Positions 1-8,411 are shown, counted from the first letter of the stretch. The stretch: DNA of 64,000 nt from Streptomyces sp. WMMC940 (GCF_027460265.1 NZ_JAPZBC010000001.1:310001-374000), one strand, 5' to 3'. Numbers and translations are program-made. Notes: a model not told the origin generated them from the sequence alone.

Positions 1-378
1 CGCGTGGCGTTCGCCCTCCAGGGCGGTGAAGAGCGACGTGAGGACCGCGTGTGCCAGTGCCGTGGCCGAGGGCGGCCGGGCGGCGGTCATCGTGTCCTCG
101 ATGGCCGCGAGCAGCCGGGCGGCGACGCGTTCCAGGCACGCCAGGTAGAGGCCGTCCTTGGAGCCGAAGTAGGTGTAGAGCATCGGTTTGGTGACGCCCA
201 CCTGCCGGGCGATCGCCGCCATGGACGCGCCGGCGTGCCCGCCGCGGCCGAACTCCTCCATCGCCGCGGCGATGATCTGTTCCTCCCGGCGGGCGCGCGG
301 TACGCCCTTGGTGCCGGCGCCGCGCCCGTCGCGCCCCGTGCCGGAACCGGCGGCCGCCGGACCTCTTGCAGTACCCAT
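1..378 (-). CDS. TetR/AcrR-family transcriptional repressor (3' end cut by window edge)
   Basis: The N-terminal 126 residues of a TetR-family regulator read leftward off the window; the C-terminal ligand-binding part is missing. The helix-turn-helix is clear at about residues 35-65, with the recognition-helix stretch RQVGVTKPMLYTYFGSKDGL, which is the typical V(T)xxxxYxYFxSKxxL signature. The start ATG lies 58 bp from the divergent flavin oxidase gene. The gap carries a 12-bp direct repeat that is a likely operator, so local repression of the oxidase and of itself is the simplest reading. The effector cannot be guessed because that domain lies outside the window. Confidence 0.9.
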   Translation of the reverse strand, partial: MGTARGPAAAGSGTGRDGRGAGTKGVPRARREEQIIAAAMEEFGRGGHAGASMAAIARQVGVTKPMLYTYFGSKDGLYLACLERVAARLLAAIEDTMTAARPPSATALAHAVLTSLFTALEGERHA

Positions 379-394
379 GCCAGGACTATACGTT

Positions 395-421
395 GCGGTA
401 AATTACCTAGCGGTAAATTAC
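395..421. promoter_or_regulatory. Candidate TetR operator: direct repeat in the divergent gap
   Basis: Two copies of GCGGTAAATTAC (395-406 and 410-421) repeat with a 15-bp period in an otherwise GC-rich window. Each copy is itself close to palindromic (GTAAATTAC against GTAATTTAC). They sit in the 58-bp gap between the tetR-like start and the FAD oxidase start, the second immediately before a GAGAGGGA ribosome site. Position and symmetry suggest binding by the divergent TetR protein; this is inference. Confidence 0.6.
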
Positions 422-436
422 TGAGAGGGAAGATCG

Positions 437-2086
437 ATGGATCTCCTCAGCCCCGCCTCCTCGTCCGCCGGCCCCCGCCCCCGTCGCTCATGGTGGGGCT
501 GGGGCACCGAGGAAGCGGCCCTGTCGGACAGCGAGTGCACGGCTCTCGGAGCCCTGGTGCCCGGCGCGGCGGACACCCCGCTGCCGGTGCCCGGCGTCGC
601 CGACCTCGACCTGCCCGCGTCCCGTGTCGCCGCTCCGCCCGCGCTCGGGCACCTCATGTCGGACGCGCCGGAGGAACGGGCGGGCCACACCTACGGCAAG
701 GCGTACCGCGACGTCGTCCGTGCCCTGTACCGCGACCTGCGGCCCGCGCCGGACCTGGTGGCCCGTCCCCGTTCGGAGCAGGAGGTGGCGGACGTCCTGG
801 ACTGGGCGTCGGGTGCGGACGTGGCCGTCGTGCCCTACGGGGCGGGGAGTTCGGTCGTCGGCGGCGTCGAGTACCGCGCCGGCCTGCACCGGGGCGTCGT
901 GTCGATGGACCTGACCGGGCTGGACCGGGTGCTGGAGATCGACCGGGTGAGCCGTGCGGCACGGATCCAGGCCGGGGTCCTCGGCCCCGCCCTGGAGGAC
1001 CGGCTCCGGCCCCACGGACTGACGTTGCGCCACTTCCCGCAGAGCTTCGAGTTCTCCACGCTCGGCGGCTGGCTGGCGACCCGAGCGGGCGGCCACTACG
1101 CCACGCTCCACACCCATATCGACGATCTCGTGGAGTCGATGCGGGTGATGACCCCGGCGGGTGTCAACGAGTCGCTGAGAGTGCCCGGTTCGGGCGCCGG
1201 TCCGTCGCCGGACCGCCTGTTCCTGGGTTCCGAGGGAACCCTGGGAGTGATCACCGAGGCGTGGATGCGCCTGCAGGACCGCCCCCGGCACAAGGCCTCT
1301 GCCACGGTGTTCTTCGACGGCTTCGACGCGGCACTGCGCGCGGTGCGCGCGATCTCCCAGTCCGGGCTGCATCCCGCCAACTGCCGGCTGCTCGACCCGG
1401 GGGAGGCTGCCCTGGCCCAGGTCGCCGACGGTGGCCGGAGCGCGCTCGTCCTCGGCGTCGAGGCGGCCGATCGTCCCGTGGGCGGACGACTCGCGGAGCT
1501 CGTCGAGCTCGCCCGGGACCACGGCGGCCTACCGGCTCCCGCCGGCGGGGAGGGCGGCGACTCGGCGGCTGGAACCTGGCGGTCCGCGTTCCTGCGCATG
1601 CCGTACCTGCGCGACGCGCTCGCCCGGATGAGCGTGATCAGCGAGACGTTCGAGACCGCGTGCACCTGGGACCGGCTCCCGCTGCTCGTCGACACCGTAC
1701 GTCGCGAACTCGGCGCCACCGCGCGGAAGGCGACGGGCACCGAGGCCATGGTCAACTGCCGTCTGACGCACGTCTATCCGGACGGCGCCGCACCGTACTT
1801 CACCGTCATCGCCGCGGCGCGGCGCGGCAGCGAGGTCGCCGTGTGGGACGACATCAAGACGGCCGCGATCGCGGTGCTCGGCGATCTCGGCGCGACCGTC
1901 ACCCACCACCACGCCGTGGGACGCGACCATCGGCCCGGCTACGACCGCCAGCGTCCGGAGCCGTTCGCGCTCGCCCTGCGCGCCGCGAAGCAGGTCCTGG
2001 ACCCGGCGGGGATCCTCAACCCCGGCGTTCTGCTCGACCCAGCCGATCGGACCGGCACGGTGCGGGAAGGAAACACGCCGGTCTGA
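437..2086 (+). CDS. FAD-binding oxidase, alkyldihydroxyacetonephosphate synthase (AGPS)-like
   Basis: A 549-residue flavoenzyme of the VAO/PCMH fold. The PP-loop FAD segment is at about residues 120-145 (VVPYGAGSSVVGG) within an N-terminal FAD_binding_4 domain. The C-terminal FAD-oxidase cap ends with the usual HHHAVG.DHRPGY and LDPAGILNPGVL signatures. This pattern is typical of AGPS-like enzymes that many actinobacteria carry without ether lipids, so the substrate is uncertain. A GAGAGGGA ribosome site lies 6 bp before the ATG. The gene is divergent from a TetR regulator that probably controls it. An alternative name is D-lactate or glycolate oxidase-like, but the HHHAVG motif favours AGPS-type. 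Confidence 0.88.
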   Translation: MDLLSPASSSAGPRPRRSWWGWGTEEAALSDSECTALGALVPGAADTPLPVPGVADLDLPASRVAAPPALGHLMSDAPEERAGHTYGKAYRDVVRALYRDLRPAPDLVARPRSEQEVADVLDWASGADVAVVPYGAGSSVVGGVEYRAGLHRGVVSMDLTGLDRVLEIDRVSRAARIQAGVLGPALEDRLRPHGLTLRHFPQSFEFSTLGGWLATRAGGHYATLHTHIDDLVESMRVMTPAGVNESLRVPGSGAGPSPDRLFLGSEGTLGVITEAWMRLQDRPRHKASATVFFDGFDAALRAVRAISQSGLHPANCRLLDPGEAALAQVADGGRSALVLGVEAADRPVGGRLAELVELARDHGGLPAPAGGEGGDSAAGTWRSAFLRMPYLRDALARMSVISETFETACTWDRLPLLVDTVRRELGATARKATGTEAMVNCRLTHVYPDGAAPYFTVIAAARRGSEVAVWDDIKTAAIAVLGDLGATVTHHHAVGRDHRPGYDRQRPEPFALALRAAKQVLDPAGILNPGVLLDPADRTGTVREGNTPV

Positions 2087-2096
2087 CGGCCCCTCG

Positions 2097-2113
2097 GCCG
2101 ATGCGGCATCGGC
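2097..2113. terminator. Small hairpin after the FAD oxidase gene
   Basis: GCCGATG and CATCGGC form a 7-bp stem with a CGG loop, 10 bp past the stop codon of the FAD oxidase. There is no U-tract, as is common in Streptomyces. It could be a weak terminator or an mRNA end structure. Confidence 0.4.
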
Positions 2114-2268
2114 ACGCCCTGCGGGGACGGTCCGGTCCGCGCCGGACCGGGCCGAGCGGGCGGGCGGGCGGCCAGGTCCGACGACGGCTGCGCGGACGAA
2201 GCCGCCGCGCGAGCCGCGCACGATGCCGCGGCGGGGGCGGCGGAGGGCTTCGCCGCCCGCCCCGCGGG

Positions 2269-2514
2269 CTACCGCCGGCGCGGGTAGTCGGGGTCCTCCT
2301 CGGCGCTCGGCAGATCGCGGTGCCCGTCGTTCCACGGGTTCGTCCATCCGCACACCCCGCACGCGTAGCGGCCGTTGAGGCCGGACAGACGCGTGCCGCA
2401 GCGTTCGCAGTCGGTCTCGGTGATCTGCAGCGCTCCGTGATGCGTCAGGTCGGCGGGGGGCGGTAGTTCCTCGACCTGCGGGGGCCATTCACGACCACGG
2501 GGACGCTTGCTCAT
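2269..2514 (-). CDS. Small zinc-ribbon-like hypothetical protein
   Basis: An 81-residue protein with two CxxC pairs (CERCGTRL and CGVCGW) about 15 residues apart, which looks like a compact zinc ribbon. The N-terminus is basic (MSKRPRGREW) and the C-terminus mixed-charge. The start ATG follows a purine-rich AGGTAACCTCC-complement region, with GGGGGAGG upstream on the coding strand acting as ribosome site. No enzyme motif is visible. Such small zinc-ribbon proteins are common in Streptomyces and are often annotated only as hypothetical. It runs convergent to the FAD oxidase. Function unknown. Confidence 0.7.
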   Translation of the reverse strand: MSKRPRGREWPPQVEELPPPADLTHHGALQITETDCERCGTRLSGLNGRYACGVCGWTNPWNDGHRDLPSAEEDPDYPRRR

Positions 2515-2569
2515 GCGGGGGAGGTTACCTCCGGGGCCACCGGGGGCCGCGGGTCGGGGCCTGGGACGT

Positions 2570-2654
2570 GCCGGCGGTCCCGGAGGGCCGGCGGTCCCGG
2601 AGGGCCGGCGGTCCCGGAGGGCCGGCGGTCCCGGAGGGCCGGCGGTCCCGGAGG
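2570..2654. repeat. Five perfect tandem copies of a 17-bp unit
   Basis: GCCGGCGGTCCCGGAGG repeats five times without variation and begins a sixth copy before the sequence changes. It lies between the zinc-ribbon gene and the RCC1 gene. All frames stay open only because of the composition; no coding role is supported. Confidence 0.95.
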
Positions 2655-2677
2655 GCCGGCGGTGCCCAAGCGGAATC

Positions 2678-2728
2678 GTGCCCGGAACGGCATGGTGCCC
2701 GGAACGGCATGGTGCCCGGAACGGGATG
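2678..2728. repeat. Three tandem copies of a second 17-bp unit
   Basis: GTGCCCGGAACGGCATG occurs twice exactly and a third time with one change (C to G at position 14). It has the same 17-bp period as the neighbouring array and shares a CCCGGA core, so the two arrays may be diverged relatives. Confidence 0.9.
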
Positions 2729-2756
2729 GTGTCGGCCTCCCCGGGGAGGCCGACAC
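2729..2756. terminator. Perfect 28-bp palindrome, candidate terminator
   Basis: GTGTCGGCCTCCCC is followed directly by its exact reverse complement. It would fold as a 12-bp stem with a tight loop. It lies about 60 bp beyond the 3' end of the leftward RCC1 gene, where a bidirectional terminator would be expected. Confidence 0.6.
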
Positions 2757-2817
2757 GGCCATGACGGGGTCCCGGACGCGGCCGTACGGCCGCCTACACC
2801 CCGGTGCCGGTGGGCGC

Positions 2818-4110
2818 TCAGCCCGCCAGGCTGTGCTCACCGCCGGCCGCGATGAGGCCGATCTCGCTCGTCGTGGTGGTCACCACGACGGGAACTCTGC
2901 TGTCGGCGGTACTCCCGTTGCCGAGCCGGCCCTCTCCGTTCTCGCCCCAGGCGTGGACGACGTTCCCGAGGCCGGTCGCGTCGCCGGGGTCGTCCTCACC
3001 GCGGCCCAGGAGCCCGCCGTGCCGGTCGGCGCATCGGCAGGACGACGGGCTGGGCGCACCGGCGTCGCCGCAGCCGCAGGAGGGCGTCAGGGCGAGGTTG
3101 TGGTCCTCCGCGGTGGAGATGCCCGTCACCCCGCGCAGGCCCCGCACCCGGACGGGGATGGTGCTGTCGGTCGTGGTCCCGTTGCCCAGCTGCCCCGAGG
3201 CGTTGGCGCCCCAGGCCCACACGGTGCCGTCGCCCGTCAGTGCGAGACTGTGGCCGAGACCGGCCGCGACGGCCCTGACCCCGGTGAGTGCCCGGACCTC
3301 CACCGGGGTCGTGCTGTCGATGTTGGTGCCGTTGCCCAGCTGACCGGAGAAGTTGTCGCCCCAGGACAGCACCCGGCCGTCCCTGACCACCGCAAGGCTG
3401 TGGTCGCCGCCCGCGGCCACGGCCCTGGCGCGAGTGATGCCCTGCACCTGGACGGGGATGGTGCTGTCGTCGAGTGTGCCGTTGCCCAGCTGGCCGTTGT
3501 CGTTGTCACCCCACGCCCGGACCGTGCCGTCCCGCAGCAGGGCGGCGGCGTGGTTGTCGCCGCCGGAGAGTGCCTTCACCCCGGCGAGGTTCTGCACCTC
3601 GACGGGGAGGGAACGGTCGGCGAGCGTGCCATTGCCCAGCTGGCCGTTGTCGTTGTCACCCCACGCCCGGACCGTGCCGTCCCGCAGCAGAGCGAGGCTG
3701 AAGTCGTCACCCGCCGCGACGGCCTTCACGCCGGTGAGGCCCAGGACCCGGACGGGGACGTTGCTGTCGGTCTCGGTGCCGTCGCCCAGCTGGCCGTTGT
3801 CGTTGTCACCCCACGCCCACACCGTGCCGTCCCGCAGCAGTGCCAGGCTGTGCGCGAAGCCGGCGACGAGACTCCTGATGCCGGTCGGTTCCGGAACGGC
3901 GACGGGCACGGTGCTGCCGGCGTTGTCACCGGTGCCGAGCTGGCCGTCCTCGTTGTCGCCCCACGCCTGCGCGAACGGCGCGGAGCCGCTGCCGAACGGA
4001 TCGGCGGCCAAGGCGCCGGGCGTCCAGACAAGCGTCGCCACCAGTGCGACGGCCAGCACCGTACCGGTACGTCCTGCGGCACCGCGGCCCGGCGGATGCG
4101 CTTCACCCAT
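2818..4110 (-). CDS. Secreted RCC1-repeat protein
   Basis: A 430-residue protein with an N-terminal signal peptide (basic start, then VLAVALVATLVWTPGALA and a cleavage site before ADPFGSG). It is followed by about seven RCC1 blades of 50 residues, each with AWGDNDNGQLGNGT and a VAAGxxHSLAL segment. Together they should form one seven-bladed beta-propeller, probably acting outside the cell in binding. The start at 4110 is preceded by GAGAGGGGAAG; the frame continues open upstream, but only this start gives a signal peptide. Successive blades are unusually alike at the DNA level. It is not the eukaryotic Ran exchange factor; the ligand is unknown. Confidence 0.88.
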   Translation of the reverse strand: MGEAHPPGRGAAGRTGTVLAVALVATLVWTPGALAADPFGSGSAPFAQAWGDNEDGQLGTGDNAGSTVPVAVPEPTGIRSLVAGFAHSLALLRDGTVWAWGDNDNGQLGDGTETDSNVPVRVLGLTGVKAVAAGDDFSLALLRDGTVRAWGDNDNGQLGNGTLADRSLPVEVQNLAGVKALSGGDNHAAALLRDGTVRAWGDNDNGQLGNGTLDDSTIPVQVQGITRARAVAAGGDHSLAVVRDGRVLSWGDNFSGQLGNGTNIDSTTPVEVRALTGVRAVAAGLGHSLALTGDGTVWAWGANASGQLGNGTTTDSTIPVRVRGLRGVTGISTAEDHNLALTPSCGCGDAGAPSPSSCRCADRHGGLLGRGEDDPGDATGLGNVVHAWGENGEGRLGNGSTADSRVPVVVTTTTSEIGLIAAGGEHSLAG

Positions 4111-4464
4111 GACACTTCCCCTCTCGTCCGGTCCCGCCCCACCGCCTCCCCCGCGGTACGAAATCCGAAGAAACCAGTCACAGGCATACCAGTCGCCCCC
4201 GTACCGTCGGGCACGACACGTGCGGGCCCCGACTGCCGGTGCCCGGGCGGGGCGCACCCGTCGGACCGGGCGTGCGGCGTGTGCCCCGCGACTCGCGGGC
4301 ACGCGCGCTCGTGGCGGTGGGCACGGACCGCTCGCGCCGGGTGGGGCCGGGCGGGTGGTGCGTGTAGGCCCGTCGGCCGTGCGTTCGTCCGTGTCGGCGG
4401 GGTCCGGTACGGGCCGCTCGCTACGTTCCAGGCACGTACACCCCAGAGCTCGAAGGGCACAGCC
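4111..4464. other. Gene-free gap between divergent RCC1 and Cys-rich protein genes
   Basis: About 350 bp of divergent promoter space. A TACGTT hexamer near 4421, some 45 bp before the rightward ATG, could be a -10 element, but no convincing -35 partner is seen. No gene, RNA or repeat is recognised. Confidence 0.5.
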
Positions 4465-4698
4465 ATGGCCAAGTGCGAAGTCTGCGGCAACGACTACGAG
4501 ATGTCGTTCGAGGTGCACGCCGCGGGAGCGGTGCACACGTTCGACAGCATCGAGTGCGCGGCCCAGCGGATGGCACCGATCTGCGAGAACTGCCAGTGCC
4601 GGATCCTCGGCCACGGGCTGCAGGCCGACGGGCAGTTCTACTGCTGTGCGCACTGCGCCCGCCAGAAGGGGGTCGCGGAGCTCGCCGACCACGCCTGA
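4465..4698 (+). CDS. Small Cys-rich metal-binding protein, prokaryotic metallothionein-like
   Basis: A 77-residue protein with nine Cys and several His: CEVCGN near the start, an IECAAQRM segment, CENCQCRILGH and CCAHCARQKG. The order of CxxC pairs and the invariant-looking phrase MAPICENCQCRILGHG match a widespread small family that databases often link to prokaryotic metallothionein. Zinc or other thiophilic metal binding is likely; storage, sensing or a ribbon role cannot be told apart. The ATG follows CGAAGGGCACAGCC. It stands alone between RCC1 (divergent) and the RibD-type reductase. Confidence 0.8.
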   Translation: MAKCEVCGNDYEMSFEVHAAGAVHTFDSIECAAQRMAPICENCQCRILGHGLQADGQFYCCAHCARQKGVAELADHA

Positions 4699-4876
4699 GC
4701 CGCGCCGCGCGGCTGCGGTCGACGTTCCGCCGGGGGCGCAAGGCCCCGTGCGCCTCGCTCCACGCGTCCACTGTGCTCCATGTCACTCCCGTGCGCCGAG
4801 GGCGCGCGATGACTTTCCGCGTCGCGCACCGTCTTCATCGAAGTAGTCCTTCGGAGCAGGAAGAGGAGCCACTCCC

Positions 4877-5473
4877 ATGCGCATCGTGATCACCGAGTTC
4901 ATCAGCCTGGACGGCGTCGTGCAGGCACCGGGCGGCCCCGAGGAGGACACCGACGGCGGCTTCGCACACGGCGGCTGGTCGCACCCGTTCTTCGACCCGG
5001 AGACGGTGGGCGGCGCGTTCGACGAGGCGCTCAGGAGCGCCGAGGGGCTGCTGTTCGGGCGCCGCACCTGGCAGACGATGGCCGGAGCGTGGCCGGAGCG
5101 GGCCGGGGACCCGTTCGCCGACCGGATGAACGCGCTCCCGAAGTACGTCGTGTCGCAGACGCTCGGCGAGGACGAACTGACGTGGCACAACACCCGGCGC
5201 ATCCCGGGTGACGAGGCCGTCGCCCGGATCCGGGATCTGCGGGACGCCGAGGGCGGCGATCTGGTCGTGATGGGCAGCCCGACCCTGGCCCGGACCCTCA
5301 TCTCCGAGGGACTGGTCGACGAACTCCGACTGATGATCATGCCGGTGCTCCTCGGCGGCGGAAAGACGATCTTCCCGGGCGACGGGGGCAAGCGGTCTCT
5401 GGAGCTGGTCTCCACGATCGCCAGCGGCACCGGTGTGCACGTGTGCGTCTACCGGCCGGGCGCCGGGGGGTAG
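4877..5473 (+). CDS. Dihydrofolate-reductase-fold protein (RibD C-terminal domain family)
   Basis: A 198-residue NADPH-dependent reductase-type protein. The start MRIVITEFISLDGVVQAPG is the classic opening of the RibD_C/YyaP group. Further signatures are GLLFGRRTW near residue 60, KYVVSQTL near 95, GGDLVVMGSPTLARTLI near 135 and a C-terminal LGGGKTIF. Length fits the stand-alone family. These proteins are DHFR-fold reductases whose substrates are mostly unknown. A GGAAGAGGAG ribosome site lies 7 bp before the ATG. It ends just before a convergent flavin oxidase gene. Confidence 0.9.
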   Translation: MRIVITEFISLDGVVQAPGGPEEDTDGGFAHGGWSHPFFDPETVGGAFDEALRSAEGLLFGRRTWQTMAGAWPERAGDPFADRMNALPKYVVSQTLGEDELTWHNTRRIPGDEAVARIRDLRDAEGGDLVVMGSPTLARTLISEGLVDELRLMIMPVLLGGGKTIFPGDGGKRSLELVSTIASGTGVHVCVYRPGAGG

Positions 5474-5540
5474 CGTCCCGGCCGTGCATCGTCCGGGCGG
5501 ACCGTTCGCCCCGGCCTCCCGGTGGGCGAGCGGGGCCTGG

Positions 5541-6920
5541 TCACGGCGCGAGGTAGGTGTGGAACAGACCTTCCGGGTCGTGGCGGGCCCGGAGGTTGTG
5601 CAGCCGCTCCCAGTCGTTCGCCCTGAACGAGCGCTCGGCCCGCGCCGGATGGGCGGTGAGGTCGGCCTCGGCGATGTAGTGGCCGGTGGCCAGGGGTGCC
5701 ACGGAGGCCGCCGCGTCGCGCAGCCACCTGATGTTGGCTTCGTCGCCGGACGGGTCGTCCCAGATGGCGTAGGGGACCGCGTAGGTCTCGCCGAGCACCG
5801 AGAAGGCCATGTCGCGCAGCAGGTCGCCGTCGTGGGAGGCCGGGGCGAACGGAGCGAGGACGAGGGACCGTTCGGAGGGGGCCTCTCGCATCGCGTCGCC
5901 GAGCCGGGAGAGGAGGGCGGCGAAGTCGGCGTCGGACCAGAGGGTGTCGGCGGCGTAGCGCAGCCCGGACGGCCAGAGGCCGTCGGCGGTGCCGTGGAGG
6001 GCGGCCAAGGACGTGGTTTCGGGTGCCCGGTGGTGGACGGCACCGTCCGCGAAGGGGCAGCTCCCGAGCGGGCGCAGGGCCTCGTCGGCGTGTGTGCCGT
6101 CGGAGGCGAAGGCGGTCGCCGTGACCGTGACGACCTTCGGGCGAGGTGTCGCGTCCGCCATGAACGGGGCGGCCGTGGCCAGGGTGAGAGCGAGTTCCAC
6201 GGACGGTTCGAGTTCGTGCGAGATCTCGGTGGCCCACTGGCAGACCGGCTCGACGTCCGCCAGGGGGAAGGCGTACATGGTCGTCTCGATGGCCCCGGGC
6301 GCCGGGTGGAGGCGCAGCCGGAAGCGGGTGACGGCGGCGAAGAAGCCCGGGCCGGCACCTCGCGCGGCCCAGAACAGATCGGCGTTCTCCCGCTCGTTGC
6401 ACCGTACGGTCTCGCCGTCCGCGGTCACGGCCTCGATCTCCTCGACGCTGTGGCAGGCCGGGCCGAGCGCGCCGGAGTTCCAGCCGAGCCCGCCGCTGAG
6501 CAGATATCCGCCGAGGGCGACCGTCCCGCAGTGCCCCGTCGGAAACGCCAGGCCCGCCTCGGCGAGCGCCGGGCCCAGTTCGCGGCCGGTGACGGCCGGC
6601 TGGACGGACGCGGTCGCGGACCCCGGATCGATCGCGTAGCGGCGGAGGCCGGAGAGGTCGAGCAGCATGCCGTCGTTGCGCACGGGCGACCCGCACCAAC
6701 TGTGCCCCGCGGACCGTACGGCGATCCGCAGACCGAGGGAACGGGCGAGGCGCACTGCGGCGGGGACGTCCCGCTCGGACGCGGCCCGGACGATGAGTTC
6801 GGGGAAGCGGTCGGGTTTCAATCCGTTCCACACCATCGCGGCGCGAACTGCTTCGTAACCGTCGTCGCCCCGCCGGAGGACGGTCCCCTCGACGGCTCCG
6901 GCCTGCCTCTGTTCACGCAT
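5541..6920 (-). CDS. FAD-linked oxidase, berberine-bridge-enzyme (BBE) type
   Basis: A 459-residue PCMH-fold oxidase. The N-terminal FAD domain holds SAGHSWCG with His73, the residue usually joined to FAD. Cys131 lies in GHCGTVALGG, where bicovalent BBE-type enzymes carry the second link. The C-terminal BBE segment is recognisable by the aromatic LRARHDPEGLF near the end. Bicovalent flavin attachment is therefore likely. The start at 6920 was chosen because it follows GGAG and begins just before the folded domain; the frame is open a further 60 codons upstream. Possible roles are oxidation of sugars or of a secondary metabolite. It is not in an evident operon. Confidence 0.88.
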   Translation of the reverse strand: MREQRQAGAVEGTVLRRGDDGYEAVRAAMVWNGLKPDRFPELIVRAASERDVPAAVRLARSLGLRIAVRSAGHSWCGSPVRNDGMLLDLSGLRRYAIDPGSATASVQPAVTGRELGPALAEAGLAFPTGHCGTVALGGYLLSGGLGWNSGALGPACHSVEEIEAVTADGETVRCNERENADLFWAARGAGPGFFAAVTRFRLRLHPAPGAIETTMYAFPLADVEPVCQWATEISHELEPSVELALTLATAAPFMADATPRPKVVTVTATAFASDGTHADEALRPLGSCPFADGAVHHRAPETTSLAALHGTADGLWPSGLRYAADTLWSDADFAALLSRLGDAMREAPSERSLVLAPFAPASHDGDLLRDMAFSVLGETYAVPYAIWDDPSGDEANIRWLRDAAASVAPLATGHYIAEADLTAHPARAERSFRANDWERLHNLRARHDPEGLFHTYLAP

Positions 6921-7204
6921 CGCGGGCTCCAGGACTTGCGCCGGGTGCGGCTGCGGTCGAAGCCGGGGCCGAGGTGCGGGCCGCGAGGAACCGGCGTGCT
7001 CCGTAAGGCCGGTGAGAACGCTGCCCGTGGCGGCGGGTACGTCTCCCATTTTACCCCGCCCCCGCGGAATCAGGCGGTCCTGAACCGGCCGGGGGGCGGT
7101 CACCGGCCATGGAGGCGTTCGTCAGTCCCCGCGCCACCCGGGCCGGCCCCGCCCGTGCGAGGATCCCCTGGACGGATGCCCGGTTCCGGCCGTGGAAGGT
7201 GACC

Positions 7205-7789
7205 ATGTACGCGATATCCCTGGGTGACGACGGCGCGGAGCTCGGGCCGCTGGAGCCGTGGCAGGCCGAGGAGTTCCTGGCCCACATCGACCGGGGGCGG
7301 GACTTCATCGGCCGGTTCAACGGGCTGCCGGACATGGTCACGGATCCGGACTCGAGCCGGGCGTTCCTGCGGGCGTACGCCGAGAAGACCGCGGCCGACA
7401 CGGGCCGGATCTGCGGCATCCGCCGGGACGGCGTTCTGGTGGGCGCCGTCATCCTCCGGACCATGGACGTCGCGGAAGGCACCGCCGAGGCGGGCTGCTG
7501 GCTGGAGCCCTCGGCCGCGGGCCGGGGGCTCGTCACCCGGGCCGCCCGTGTGCTCATCGACTGGGCCGTCGGGGAACGGGGCATCCACCGCGTCGAATGG
7601 TGGGTCTCGTCCGGCAACGAGCCCAGTATCGCGGTGGCCCGGCGGCTGGGGATGACGAAGGACGCGGTACTGCGCGAGCGTTACCCGTACCGGGGCAAGC
7701 GCCACGACATGGAGATCTGGTCCGTGCTCGCCCCGGAATGGCGGGCCGTGAACGGGGATCGGCCGGTCTCCCGGACACTGACGGGATGA
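7205..7789 (+). CDS. GNAT-family N-acetyltransferase (RimJ/RimL type)
   Basis: A 194-residue acetyltransferase. The acetyl-CoA-binding core is visible as GCWLEPSAAGRGLVTRAARV (motif A, Q/RxxGxG/A variant), followed by IHRVEWWVSSGNEPSIAVARRLGM, the usual beta5/alpha4 region of RimJ/RimL-like enzymes. The ATG at 7205 has GGAAGG six bases upstream; an in-frame ATG at 7109 would add 32 residues but has no ribosome site. Substrates in this family range from ribosomal protein N-termini to small amines, and nothing nearby identifies the one used here. Confidence 0.85.
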   Translation: MYAISLGDDGAELGPLEPWQAEEFLAHIDRGRDFIGRFNGLPDMVTDPDSSRAFLRAYAEKTAADTGRICGIRRDGVLVGAVILRTMDVAEGTAEAGCWLEPSAAGRGLVTRAARVLIDWAVGERGIHRVEWWVSSGNEPSIAVARRLGMTKDAVLRERYPYRGKRHDMEIWSVLAPEWRAVNGDRPVSRTLTG

Positions 7790-7856
7790 CATAATCCGAG
7801 CGGTGGAGACCGAGCAAGGGCGGCGCTACGGCCGAGAAGGCGGGGAAAGGGCAACG

Positions 7857-8339
7857 GTGGCCTTGTCGACATCATGGCCGCAATGGCGTCCGGATTCCCC
7901 GGAGTCGTCCTCCGGCGGGCACCCCTTCCTGCTCGTCACGCTGCGCATGACCGTCCCCGGTGGCAGGCAGTGGCAGCAGTACCGCTTCGTCGAGAACCAG
8001 CATCTGCGTACCCGGCTCGTTCCCCTTCTCGGCACGCTGCCCCTGAGCCATTCGCTGCTGCAGGAGCCGCACGGCGGCCAGCCCTGCCGGTTCAGCGACC
8101 CGGCCGTACGGCTCTGGCGGGACGACGACGCCGACCGCTGGCCCAACACCCTGTACCGGTCGTTCGCCGAGGCGGACGGGCCGCGCCGGGGGCTCGGCGA
8201 GGTGACGGTGACGCTGCGGCTGCACAGCCGGAGCGGCTTCGTCCGGGAGGTCTCCCGCACGATCAACGAGTGCAATGTCCGCGCGGACGGGCAGCTCCTG
8301 CGCACCCAGGTGCCGGACGTCCTGCCGCTCGACGGCTGA
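7857..8339 (+). CDS. Hypothetical protein
   Basis: A 160-residue soluble protein with no motif I recognise. It begins MALSTSWPQWRPDSPESS and contains a mixed alpha/beta pattern, with Trp and His residues spread evenly. Composition and codon positions behave like a real gene. The GTG at 7857 follows GGGGAAAGGG with five-base spacing; an upstream in-frame GTG at 7803 would add 18 residues. It is convergent with the DUF3040 gene and separated from it by a strong hairpin. Confidence 0.65.
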   Translation: MALSTSWPQWRPDSPESSSGGHPFLLVTLRMTVPGGRQWQQYRFVENQHLRTRLVPLLGTLPLSHSLLQEPHGGQPCRFSDPAVRLWRDDDADRWPNTLYRSFAEADGPRRGLGEVTVTLRLHSRSGFVREVSRTINECNVRADGQLLRTQVPDVLPLDG

Positions 8340-8370
8340 CGCCCCGCGGCAGGAGCGGCGCTGCCCCCCG

Positions 8371-8393
8371 GGCGGCGCCGCAGCGGCGCCGCC
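8371..8393. terminator. Bidirectional terminator between convergent genes
   Basis: GGCGGCGCC pairs with GGCGCCGCC across a five-base GCAGC loop, and flanking GC pairs can extend the stem. It lies midway in the 72-bp gap between two genes that end toward each other. Confidence 0.65.
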
Positions 8394-8411
8394 GCCCGGT
8401 GGCGGGCGGAC

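Noticed and set aside
2662..4698. 678-codon frame antisense to the RCC1 gene and joined to the Cys-rich protein
   Set aside because: It is the complement of a clear repeat protein. Only its last 77 codons, from the ATG at 4465, are real.
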